In this document: positions 1 through 6,673 of the stretch, one piece after another | Layout of the letters: every line of letters starts with the position of its first letter | Position numbering within the stretch: the stretch's first letter is position 1 | DNA from: Anaerolineales bacterium UBA5195 | GTDB taxonomy: Bacteria > Chloroflexota > Anaerolineae > Anaerolineales > Villigracilaceae | Length of the DNA stretch: 14,606 bases | NCBI GenBank assembly: GCA_002412925.1 | Contig: DHVZ01000061.1 | Span: 1 to 14,606 of the forward strand | Reading direction: 5' to 3' | Notes under the pieces: model-generated | Databases searched by the model: none | Seen by the model: only the letters and a program-made list of their open reading frames with translations | What the model was told of the DNA's origin: nothing | Program-made: the position numbers and the translations under genes

Positions 1-270
1 ACTCCGCTTGTTGCGTAAGGTGAGAAGGTAAGTTTGGCGACCGGTTGGCCAAGGTATTCAGTTGTGGGGGAATATTATCAAAGTTTCAAAAAGTACGCAA
101 GGTTTTTAGAACAAGATTTCTAAGATTGGTGCGAGTTTTCGCGAACTCTAAACCTTGGTTAGAAAACTTGCATTTGATTATTGCGAATTAATAGTCTGGG
201 CAATAATAGTCCAGACTATTAATTTTTACCGAACTGAAGTGCGCTCCGCCTGTATTTACTATACAATTTT
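1..270. other. Non-coding leader region with a 14-bp inverted repeat
   Basis: I see no convincing gene before 319. The region is A+T-rich towards its right side. A perfect 14-bp inverted repeat has arms AATTAATAGTCTGG (186-199) and CCAGACTATTAATT (211-224). Its spacer contains a further AATAGTC (205-211), so three half-sites of this type lie within 40 bp. A weaker repeat, CAAGGTTT (98-105) with AAACCTTG (150-157), encloses GAGTT/AACTC (133-137, 144-148). These look like regulatory sites for the gene at 319 rather than coding DNA. Confidence 0.6.
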
Positions 271-303
271 CAAATAGTTTTCATTGACAATGAAAACTAT
301 TTG
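271..303. promoter_or_regulatory. 33-bp palindromic operator upstream of the DUF4143 ATPase gene
   Basis: Perfect 15-bp arms CAAATAGTTTTCATT (271-285) and AATGAAAACTATTTG (289-303) are separated by GAC. The palindrome contains the TTGACA box at 284-289 and so overlaps the likely promoter. A protein bound here should block RNA polymerase. Autoregulation by the downstream ATPase or another DNA-binding protein is inferred. Confidence 0.8.
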
Positions 304-312
304 ACGTATCAT
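284..312 (+). promoter_or_regulatory. Sigma70-type promoter for a probably leaderless mRNA
   Basis: TTGACA (284-289, exact consensus), a 17-bp spacer and TATCAT (307-312, 5 of 6) make a strong promoter. The expected start point, about 7 nt after the -10 box, falls on the ATG at 319. No Shine-Dalgarno sequence precedes that ATG, so the mRNA is probably leaderless. This also argues against the in-frame TTG at 301, which lies upstream of the expected transcript. Confidence 0.65.
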
Positions 313-318
313 TTCATT

Positions 319-1608
319 ATGAATGAAAACTCTTGGAATTCCCGCTGGTCGAAAGACCAGATCAAAGCCATGCTCATTGAGCAGTTCGATTCCTTTTGGA
401 CACGTGACATCGGTACCGAACGTTCTCAACTGGATAAAATCGAACGCGCAGCAAATGTGCCCCATGCCGTCATCGTCTCCGGCCTGCGGCGGGTGGGAAA
501 ATCCACCCTGCTCGCACAAATGGCCCATAAGCTTGGCAAGGATGCGTTCTACTACGTCAATTTCGAGGATGACCGCTTCCTGGGTTTCCAGCCTGAGGAT
601 GCCAACCATCTCTACCAGGCGCTGGTCGAAACTTTCGGTGAGCGCAGGACCTTCGTGATCGATGAAGTCCAGAATATCCCCGGCTGGGAGCATTTTGTCC
701 GCCGTTTCATGGACATGGATTTCAAGTTCTATATTACGGGTTCCAATGCTTCCTTGCTCAGCCGGGAGTTGGGGACTCGTCTCACCGGTCGCTATGTGCC
801 AATCGAGTTATTCCCATTTTCGTTCAAGGAATTCCTGCTATTCCGAGGAGAAAAGCTCCCCAACTTCCAACGTATGACGACCGTGGAGAATGCCCGGTTA
901 AAAACTTTACTGGGTACCTACTTGCAGTTCGGCGGTATTCCCGATGCGCTCAAATACCCTGAACTGCCCTTGTTGCGAACTCTCTATGATGACGTTCTTT
1001 ATCGGGATATCGCCACGCGTTACCGGTTGGAGGCAGTTACTGCGCTCAAGGAGCTGGCTTTTTATCTGTTGAGTAACCCATCTGGTCTGGTTTCTTTCAA
1101 TAAGTTGAAGGACCAGTTCCGTCTGGGAAGCGTGAACACCATCAAGAGCTACATCGACTACATGGAGAATAGCTGGCTGGTATTCAGCCTGAATCTGTAT
1201 GACTTTTCGGTCAAACGTCAGCAGATTGCCCCCAAGAAGGTTTACTGTATCGACACGGGTTTATCCAACGCTGTGGGATTTGGCTTTTCACCTAATACTG
1301 GTAAATTGATGGAGAACCTGGTTTTCCTGGCGTTGCGCCGCCAAACCCACGAAATCTATTACTATGCCACGCCCGGTGGCTATGAAGTGGATTTCTATCT
1401 CCCCGAAAAACGCCAATTGATCCAGGTTGCTCATAACTTGGAGAACGCGGCCACCCGCGAACGCGAAGTCCGTGCGCTGAGTGATGCCCTGACAGGTGTA
1501 AAAGTCGAAAGTGCTTTGATCTTGTCAGATGCGAATGAGAACAGCTTTGAGATAAACGGGGTTCCCGTCGAAATACGGTCAGTGGCAGAGTGGTTGCTCA
1601 GTCAGTAA
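319..1608 (+). CDS. AAA ATPase with DUF4143-type C-terminal domain
   Basis: This is a stand-alone P-loop ATPase of 429 aa, of the AAA_14/DUF4143 type common in bacteria and archaea. Its physiological role is not established. Walker A is GLRRVGKS at residues 55-62 and Walker B is FVIDE with D115 and E116. An ITGSN segment about 30 residues later fits sensor 1, and a helical middle region follows. The C-terminal part contains GYEVDFYL and then LIQVA, the DUF4143 nuclease-fold signature, but without the E-x-K lysine of active nucleases. I chose the ATG at 319 over the in-frame TTG at 301 because it coincides with the predicted transcription start and because 301 lies inside the palindrome. The gene appears monocistronic and preceded by palindromic operators. 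The length is normal for the family, with no sign of truncation. Confidence 0.85.
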   Translation: MNENSWNSRWSKDQIKAMLIEQFDSFWTRDIGTERSQLDKIERAANVPHAVIVSGLRRVGKSTLLAQMAHKLGKDAFYYVNFEDDRFLGFQPEDANHLYQALVETFGERRTFVIDEVQNIPGWEHFVRRFMDMDFKFYITGSNASLLSRELGTRLTGRYVPIELFPFSFKEFLLFRGEKLPNFQRMTTVENARLKTLLGTYLQFGGIPDALKYPELPLLRTLYDDVLYRDIATRYRLEAVTALKELAFYLLSNPSGLVSFNKLKDQFRLGSVNTIKSYIDYMENSWLVFSLNLYDFSVKRQQIAPKKVYCIDTGLSNAVGFGFSPNTGKLMENLVFLALRRQTHEIYYYATPGGYEVDFYLPEKRQLIQVAHNLENAATREREVRALSDALTGVKVESALILSDANENSFEINGVPVEIRSVAEWLLSQ

Positions 1609-1905
1609 AGAAAACAGCATAAAAGCGGTACCCGGGACAACGCAACCTATTTTGGGTTACCACTTGTTTAACAATTTGCACTCTTTTGTCAAAAATGTAA
1701 TCCGAACTTCGATACGTCTGACGGTTTTCTCCAGACGGGCTGATAACTCATCCAGGATGCCGCGAAAAGCGCCAATCTCTCAGATTCGCATGATCCCATT
1801 GCACGGTATTCAAGCTGATGCACAAAAAGGATGTTATTTACTTTTGCAGATCCGAAGGTTATTATGGATCGGTCTTATTACTGTTTCGCCATAAAACTAT
1901 AATAA
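1609..1905. other. Intergenic region with no clear gene
   Basis: This stretch separates the DUF4143 ATPase from fic. On the minus strand 1657-1779 is open for 40 codons with a plausible protein composition (for example GILDELSARLEKTVRRIEVR). It lacks an ATG or GTG start and is bounded by stops, so at most it is a gene remnant. Plus-strand reading frames here look random. Near the right end, TTATTA (1875-1880), a 17-bp spacer and TATAAT (1898-1903) resemble a promoter, although the -10 box lies only 2 nt before the fic ATG. Confidence 0.4.
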
Positions 1906-3054
1906 ATGAACCCAAAAGATTTCTTATCCCCTACCGGCACATCGGTTTTGACCCAAGCTGGCTATTGGGCTTTCCTGCCCGCCCCCCTGCCTCCAGAGAT
2001 CAACTGGTCGCTACCGCTGGTGTCCGCCCTGGCCAAGGCCGAGCGTGATCTGAGCAAATTGGCAACCCAGGCCGACAGATTTCCATTTCCACAGTTAGTG
2101 ACCAGATCTTTCGTACTTCGTGAGGCAATCTTTTCATCACGGATTGAAGGCCTGCACGCCAGTTTGGCTGACCTATATGCCTATGAATCTGCACAATTGT
2201 CATTGATGAAACCCGGCAATCACGTGCGCGAAGTGTACAACCACGTTCGGTCATTGGAGTTTGGCCTGGAGCGAGTAAAGACCCTGCCGATCAGCTTGCG
2301 CCTGCTTCGGGAAAGTCATGCCAGACTGCTGGAAGGTAGTTCCGATGGGCTAACTCCGGGGGAATTTAGGCGCTCGCAAAACTGGATCGGTGCTATTGGC
2401 AGTACACCTTCCACCGCAATCTATGTTCCGCCGCCGGTGGATGAAATGAACACCAGACTGGATCAACTCGAGAAATTCATTCACTCCGAAAGCGAAATTC
2501 CTGCACTGGTGCGCGCCGGCTTGATCCATTACCAGTTTGAAGCCATTCACCCGTTTCTGGATGGAAACGGCCGGATTGGACGGTCACTGATGATTTTGCT
2601 TCTCGGTGAATGGAATCTTCTGGCCCAACCACTACTCAACCTGAGTGTCTACTTTGAACATTATAGGCAGGAATATCACGATCTGCTTTTGGCGGTTTCT
2701 CAAAAGGGAGACTGGGAAGCCTGGCTGCGCTTTTTCCTGCGCGGGGTCAGTACTCAGGCGAATGAAAGCCTCGTGCAACTGGAGCGTTTGCAGGCCATCC
2801 GAACAACCTATCAGCCCCTGGTAGATGCCGAGCGCAATGTCAAGCGGATGGAACAGGTTTTCGATTTCTTGTTTATGCAGCCGATACTCTCGGTTCGCCA
2901 GCTTCAAACGTTTTTGGGGGTCAGTTTTCCAATTGCTCAGCGTTACATTGACAGACTGGTCAGCGCCGGCATTCTGCAAGAAGTGGCCGGGCAAGCGCGT
3001 AATCGTGTTTTCCGGGCAAATGAAATCTTACAGGCACTGGAAGGGCTGGCGTAA
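1906..3054 (+). CDS. fic: Fic-domain protein adenylyltransferase (class II, with C-terminal winged helix)
   Basis: Fic enzymes transfer AMP from ATP to a hydroxyl side chain of a target protein. The 382-aa product has the full catalytic motif HPFLDGNGRIGR at residues 215-226, with H215 as general base and D219 for the metal. An N-terminal auto-inhibitory helix motif SSRIEG (77-82) marks a class II Fic, which carries its own inhibitor and needs no separate antitoxin. A GEFR segment (152-155) is typical of the domain. The C-terminal 90 or so residues look like a winged helix (SVRQLQTFLGVSFPIAQRYI), as in SoFic-type proteins. The start at 1906 has no Shine-Dalgarno sequence; TATAAT ends 2 nt before it, so the real promoter or a leaderless start is uncertain. 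The target protein is unknown. The gene is single and convergent with the DUF234 ATPase gene. Confidence 0.92.
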   Translation: MNPKDFLSPTGTSVLTQAGYWAFLPAPLPPEINWSLPLVSALAKAERDLSKLATQADRFPFPQLVTRSFVLREAIFSSRIEGLHASLADLYAYESAQLSLMKPGNHVREVYNHVRSLEFGLERVKTLPISLRLLRESHARLLEGSSDGLTPGEFRRSQNWIGAIGSTPSTAIYVPPPVDEMNTRLDQLEKFIHSESEIPALVRAGLIHYQFEAIHPFLDGNGRIGRSLMILLLGEWNLLAQPLLNLSVYFEHYRQEYHDLLLAVSQKGDWEAWLRFFLRGVSTQANESLVQLERLQAIRTTYQPLVDAERNVKRMEQVFDFLFMQPILSVRQLQTFLGVSFPIAQRYIDRLVSAGILQEVAGQARNRVFRANEILQALEGLA

Positions 3055-3092
3055 ACCATAAAATCTCAGGTTTGATCCCGAGATTTTATGGT
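3055..3092. terminator. Inverted repeat between convergent genes, possible bidirectional terminator
   Basis: Arms ACCATAAAATCTC (3055-3067) and GAGATTTTATGGT (3080-3092) form a perfect 13-bp stem immediately after the fic stop codon. The stem can be extended inward by two more pairs past one mismatch. There is no uninterrupted U tract directly after it; a T-rich stretch (CTTTTTCTT) comes about 20 nt later on the plus strand. The position between two convergent genes favours a terminator, but a protein-binding site is possible. Confidence 0.5.
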
Positions 3093-3123
3093 GGAGCATT
3101 TATCCTTTGCTTTTTCTTCTGGA

Positions 3124-4509
3124 TTAGAGCATCTGGTTCCAACTGAAAAGAAAGACATTCTTCCGTTCTTTGGATAGTTCTATCAACTGTTCGGTAAAGC
3201 CTGAACGTGAACACAGCCCGAAATCAACATTTTGAAGACCGGCATCCCGGCAAACGTCGACTGACTTGGCTTCAAGCGCCTGCAGGATGTCCGTCCCTAC
3301 CGGTCGGCTGCTCCACTTGCATTCCACCAGCATTATCCGTTCCTCGCCGAGCAGCACCAGGTCGACTTCCTGGTTGGGCTGCCACCAGCCACCGATCTGC
3401 CGGGGTGCGAAAGGTAGCTGACCCTGCAACCCAACCCGCCAGAAGTATTGCCGGCAGGCCTGCTCGAAGACGATGGCGGAAAAGTGGTCAATTTCTGGGC
3501 GAATGGCTGTGTCAAAAACCATTTCTTTTGCGCCGCGTTCAAGTTGAGACCAGTTGGGGAGCACAAACCGGAACCAGAAGCGCAGGTAATTATCCTTCAG
3601 CCGGTAGATGCCGCGCCGGCTCTTATGGGGCTGCGTTTCTGTGACCGGGACGGTTCTTTCCACGAGATGAAGTTGTTGCAGGGTGTCCAGGTAGGGCGTG
3701 ATACTTTCCAAGCCGGTTGCCATTTTGATCTCGTTTTGGCGGGTATTTCCGGAGGCGATGGCCTGTAAGACCGCAAAATAGTTGCGTGGTTCGCGCAGCT
3801 CTTGTTGCAGGACAAAACGAACCTCGTCATAGAGCAGGGAACCCCGCTCTAGAATGGTTTCGATGATATTCGTTTCGAGGCTATTTTCGGGGCGGATGGT
3901 CTGCAAGTAAGCCGGTGTACCACCATAAACCGCATAGGCTCGCAAACGGTCTTCCGGGGTATAGGGCTGGAAAAAATACTGGGCATCCAGAAAATCCAAA
4001 GGCTCAAGCAGGTATTGGGCTGTCCGGCGACCATAGAGAGGCGCCTGGTAACCTAAAACGGTTTCCTCCATCATCCCGATATAGGAACCATTCAGAATGA
4101 GCATGATCTGGCTGTTTTTGAGCGTCTGATCCCAAAGGCGCTGCAGGATGGAGGCCAGTGGGGGATAAGCTGCCACCAAATATGGAAATTCATCGATAAC
4201 GACAATCAAACGTTTCGATTGGGCCTGTCTTGCCAGGGTGTTGAAGAGATCATCCCAGGTGTTGTAAACGGCGCTCACCTGGCCGACGCCAAAGATGGCA
4301 TCATTGATGGCTGAAGACAGATTAGTGCGCAACACCTGTTCCGAGATCTGGTCGGCGACAAAAAAGACATGCGGTTTCCCCTCACAAAAATGAGCCAAAA
4401 GTTCAGTTTTCCCGACCCTGCGACGGCCATACAGAACAAAAAACTCAGCCCGGTTTGAGTGGTAGTGTTTTTCGAGCAAAGCCAGTTCAGAAACGCGGTT
4501 GACAAACAT
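3124..4509 (-). CDS. Archaeal-type AAA ATPase with DUF234 C-terminal domain
   Basis: The 461-aa product belongs to the archaeal-ATPase/DUF234 family of stand-alone ATPases, found sporadically in bacteria; its role is unknown. Walker A is GRRRVGKT (28-35) and Walker B is LIVVIDE with D106 and E107. A substrate-recognition segment LNGSYIGMME follows. A winged-helix segment lies around residues 245-320 (TRQNEIKMATGLESITPYLDTL). The C-terminal DUF234 part has a PD-(D/E)XK-like core with E381, D383, E396 and K398 in EVD...ECKW, so unlike the ATPase at 319 it keeps the catalytic lysine. The start ATG is preceded by GAGGTGA at good spacing. The gene is monocistronic, convergent with fic and divergent from the radical SAM gene, and its promoter is covered by overlapping palindromes. 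A nuclease or defence/toxin role is possible but not shown. Confidence 0.85.
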   Translation of the reverse strand: MFVNRVSELALLEKHYHSNRAEFFVLYGRRRVGKTELLAHFCEGKPHVFFVADQISEQVLRTNLSSAINDAIFGVGQVSAVYNTWDDLFNTLARQAQSKRLIVVIDEFPYLVAAYPPLASILQRLWDQTLKNSQIMLILNGSYIGMMEETVLGYQAPLYGRRTAQYLLEPLDFLDAQYFFQPYTPEDRLRAYAVYGGTPAYLQTIRPENSLETNIIETILERGSLLYDEVRFVLQQELREPRNYFAVLQAIASGNTRQNEIKMATGLESITPYLDTLQQLHLVERTVPVTETQPHKSRRGIYRLKDNYLRFWFRFVLPNWSQLERGAKEMVFDTAIRPEIDHFSAIVFEQACRQYFWRVGLQGQLPFAPRQIGGWWQPNQEVDLVLLGEERIMLVECKWSSRPVGTDILQALEAKSVDVCRDAGLQNVDFGLCSRSGFTEQLIELSKERKNVFLFSWNQML

Positions 4510-4525
4510 AGCTCACCTCAACTCA

Positions 4526-4569
4526 ATAAGATAATCATGATTATCATAATCACGACTATCTTATCACAA
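4526..4569 (-). promoter_or_regulatory. Promoter and nested palindromic operator of the DUF234 ATPase gene
   Basis: Reading leftward, TTGTGA (4564-4569), an 18-bp spacer and GATAAT (4540-4545) form a plausible promoter. It is overlaid by a perfect 16-bp palindrome GATAATCATGATTATC (4530-4545), a second, overlapping palindrome GATTATcATAATC (4539-4551) and an outer pair ATAAGATA/TATCTTAT (4526-4533, 4557-4564). Repeated GATWATC half-sites imply cooperative binding by a repressor, probably autoregulation. Confidence 0.7.
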
Positions 4570-4715
4570 GAGAGAACAAATTCCAATCGCCATTTTCTTA
4601 ATGATGGTTGCGCCCAGCGGCATGGTTCTGCACAATTCTGATACCTTCTGGCAGGTTTCGCCAGCCGGAAGTGGTTATCCTTGTGTGAACCATGCAAAGG
4701 AAGGAGCAGTCCGCG

Positions 4716-6026
4716 ATGAAAATCGATATCATTTTGGCCTATATCCAGCGTTATCGTTTTGGCCACGAGAAAGATTTTGTTCCACCGATTACCGGGATCC
4801 ACCTGGCAGCCCTCACACCCGCTCATCATCAAATTCGGGTGATCCACCAACAGTTGGAAACCCCGCCCACTGAAACCAATGCCGACCTGGTGGCGATCAG
4901 CTTTTTCAGCGGGTTTGCGCCGGAAGCTTACCGGCTGGCTCGCCATTATCGATCACAGGGCAAGCTGGTTGTGGGAGGCGGGCCACATGTTACCTATGCG
5001 GAGGATGAAGCATCTCAATATTTCGATGCCATCGTAACCGGTGAAGCAGAATCGGCTTGGGTGCAGTTGCTCGAGGATGCCGAACACGGAGAACTCAAAC
5101 CGATCTACCGAGGTGTGCCCCAGGAATTGGACCATGTTCCCACACCGCGCTATGATCTGCTGCCTGATCGATTTTTCATCAAAAGGGTGGTTCAGGCCAC
5201 CCGCGGCTGCCCCTTCCACTGCTCGTTTTGCACGGTTCCATCGCTGAATCCGGGTTTTCGCATGCGCCCGGTGGAGAAGGTGCTAGCCGACATTCGTTAC
5301 AATGATTTCAAACACTGGTGGCAGAGAAAACTGGTCTGGTTCTGGGATGACAACCTGACTGCCAACCGGAGTTACGTGCGGGAACTGCTGAATGGTATGC
5401 TGCCCCTGAAAAAATGGTGGCTGACCCAGGCCAGCATGGATATTGCCAGGGATGAGAGCCTGCTGGAGTTGATGAAAGCCTCCGGCTGTATCGGGGTCTT
5501 TTTTGGAATGGAGTCGTTTGGGGCTGAATCCCTCCAGGATGCGCATAAATCCCAGAACAAGTCTGAACAATACGCCGAAACCATCCAGGCGCTTCACCAG
5601 CGCGGTATCTGCGTGATGGCCGGCTTTATCGCCGGGTTTGATGGAGACTCGCCTGCCACGATCAAGGCCATGGCGCAGCGATTGTATGAAGCCGGGGTGG
5701 ATGTTCCCTTCCTGAGCATCCTGACCCCTTTCCGAGGCTCGGATGCTTACGACAAAATGCTCGCCGAAAACCGGATTCTGACCGAACGCGGCTGGGAATT
5801 CTATAACGGCTACAACGTCACTTTCATTCCCAACCAAATGTCCGCGGAAGAACTCCTCGCGGCCCATCGGCAGCTCTGGCGGGAAGCTTTTTCGCTCAAG
5901 TACAGCTTCTTGCGCGTCATTCGTAGTTTGAAATATCTTCGACCAGGTGCCTTTCTGATGTGTCTGTTTATGAATGCTTTCTATTGCTTGAAACGCCTGC
6001 GGGGTAACGAGCCGATCAGTTTCTAG
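4716..6026 (+). CDS. B12-binding-domain radical SAM protein
   Basis: The 436-aa product combines an N-terminal cobalamin-binding-like Rossmann domain (residues about 1-140, with GGGPH at 87-91) and a radical SAM domain. The iron-sulfur cluster motif C165-x3-C169-x2-C172 lies in TRGCPFHCSFC. Further family features are WFWDDN, FFGMES and GFIAGFDGD. This class cleaves SAM to a 5'-deoxyadenosyl radical; members act in methylations, cyclisations and C-C bond chemistry in lipid, pigment and natural-product pathways. The substrate cannot be read from sequence. I chose the ATG at 4716 because AAGGAG (4701-4706) is 9 nt upstream; the in-frame ATG at 4692 lacks such a site. The protein ends in a basic, hydrophobic tail (LKYLRPGAFLMCLFMNAFYCLKRLRG) that may touch the membrane. 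No pathway partner lies next to it. Confidence 0.9.
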   Translation: MKIDIILAYIQRYRFGHEKDFVPPITGIHLAALTPAHHQIRVIHQQLETPPTETNADLVAISFFSGFAPEAYRLARHYRSQGKLVVGGGPHVTYAEDEASQYFDAIVTGEAESAWVQLLEDAEHGELKPIYRGVPQELDHVPTPRYDLLPDRFFIKRVVQATRGCPFHCSFCTVPSLNPGFRMRPVEKVLADIRYNDFKHWWQRKLVWFWDDNLTANRSYVRELLNGMLPLKKWWLTQASMDIARDESLLELMKASGCIGVFFGMESFGAESLQDAHKSQNKSEQYAETIQALHQRGICVMAGFIAGFDGDSPATIKAMAQRLYEAGVDVPFLSILTPFRGSDAYDKMLAENRILTERGWEFYNGYNVTFIPNQMSAEELLAAHRQLWREAFSLKYSFLRVIRSLKYLRPGAFLMCLFMNAFYCLKRLRGNEPISF

Positions 6027-6074
6027 GCTGGGGGTGCCATTGCACGGCACACGGAAATCGCACAGGCGGCTCAA

Positions 6075-6256
6075 TGAAAAACCGCCGCAGGGATGAATCC
6101 TGCGGCGGCGTGCTGCTGGGCGAACCAGCCATCTTTCTGCCAGTGGGACTTGGTGCACCCACATCTCCCGTCTGAGACGGGACGTTACTTGTCATTCTTG
6201 CCGGGCCTGATCTGGATTGAATGCGGCTTATTCATTCGCCTTACGATATGGCATTG
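6075..6256 (-). ncRNA. Candidate structured small RNA, minus strand
   Basis: No reading frame explains this segment. On the minus strand an exact TATAAT (6262-6267) is followed about 180 nt later by a canonical intrinsic terminator. Between them are consecutive hairpins: GAATG/CATTC (6219-6223, 6233-6237), TCCCGTC/GACGGGA with a 3-nt loop (6166-6172, 6176-6182), GTGGG/CCCAC (6143-6147, 6158-6162) and GCTGG/CCAGC (6115-6119, 6125-6129). The -35 match is weak. I do not recognise the RNA family. Its length is near that of 6S RNA, but I cannot fold it into the 6S shape with confidence. Confidence 0.5.
6077..6108 (-). terminator. Rho-independent terminator, minus strand
   Basis: Read on the minus strand, a 10-bp G+C-rich stem (arms 6082-6091 and 6099-6108, CCGCCGCAGG with CCTGCGGCGG) with a 7-nt loop is followed at once by TTTTT (6077-6081). 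There is no T run on the plus-strand side, so it should act on leftward transcripts. No minus-strand protein gene ends here, which is why I infer a small RNA. Confidence 0.8.
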
Positions 6257-6261
6257 CTCCA

Positions 6262-6267
6262 ATTATA
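6262..6267 (-). promoter_or_regulatory. TATAAT -10 box for the minus-strand RNA
   Basis: Exact TATAAT on the minus strand, with the start point expected near 6255. The best-spaced -35 candidate (TCTTAT, 6285-6290) is poor. Confidence 0.45.
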
Positions 6268-6319
6268 CAAGGTTTGCAATACTCATAAGATAACTACTCG
6301 AGATAAAACAGCGATAAAT

Positions 6320-6348
6320 TTGCCTCAATCGAACGGACTCATTATAAT
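6320..6348 (+). promoter_or_regulatory. Sigma70-type promoter for the plus-strand RNA
   Basis: TTGCCT (6320-6325), a 17-bp spacer and an exact TATAAT (6343-6348). The expected start is near 6355, and no open reading frame follows on the plus strand. Confidence 0.6.
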
Positions 6349-6354
6349 AAAGTT

Positions 6355-6456
6355 AACAATAAAACGGTTCGACCGTCTTACTCGCCGCCGGTAAAAGGTT
6401 GCCAAGAGAGGCAGCCTTCCGTTCCAAGAGAACGGATAGCCGGGGGTGTTTTATTT
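6355..6456 (+). ncRNA. Candidate structured RNA with a three-way junction, plus strand
   Basis: The transcript begins with a small hairpin ACGGT/ACCGT (6364-6368, 6372-6376). An outer stem pairs 6383-6393 with 6437-6448, about 10 bp with one G-G mismatch and one bulge. It encloses two adjacent hairpins: AAGGTTGCC/GGCAGCCTT (6395-6403, 6410-6418) and CCGTTC/GAACGG (6419-6424, 6430-6435). Only single As (6394, 6436) remain unpaired at the junction. Both hairpins present the same motif CCAAGAGA (6402-6409, 6424-6431). TTTTATTT (6449-6456) directly follows the closing stem, so the outer stem can also act as terminator. I do not recognise the family. Confidence 0.55.
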
Positions 6457-6673
6457 AACCTGCCACAAATCTACAACCCGATTTGCAAAGGTCTGGTAAT
6501 TGCACCACCGCCAGAACAAAATAAGGAACACCTTTCAGGCTGCGAATTCCGGGGTTACCCGATTCTTCGACATGAAAATATTGTGTCATATGCATGACAA
6601 CTGACTGAAAATATGAGCTAATTCTAACCGGGCGATACAGAACTATAGGAAGGCTGGAAGGATATTTGCCAAT
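6457..6673. other. Intergenic DNA with no gene seen
   Basis: No reading frame of note. The only structure I see is a short inverted repeat TGTCAT/ATGACA (6584-6589, 6594-6599) with a 4-nt spacer. No terminator is evident for the gene at 6674-7186. Confidence 0.5.

Noticed and set aside
301..318. TTG at 301 as start of the DUF4143 ATPase.
   Set aside because: It lies upstream of the expected transcription start and inside the palindrome; the ATG at 319 fits better.
1652..1894. 80-codon plus-strand reading frame between the ATPase and fic genes.
   Set aside because: Random-looking composition, no ribosome-binding site and no family resemblance.
5283..6164. Long minus-strand reading frame of 293 codons opposite the radical SAM gene.
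   Set aside because: It is antisense to a gene with clear catalytic motifs, has no recognisable domain, and is explained by codon bias of the plus-strand gene.
6150..6240. TPP-riboswitch-like pieces on the plus strand: GGTGC, CTGAGA and CCTGATCTGGAT in the right order.
   Set aside because: The P3 stem is missing between GGTGC and CTGAGA, the spacing to CCTGATCTGG is too long, the conserved GCG-TAGGGA end is absent, and no thiamine gene follows. The same bases form good hairpins in the minus-strand RNA.
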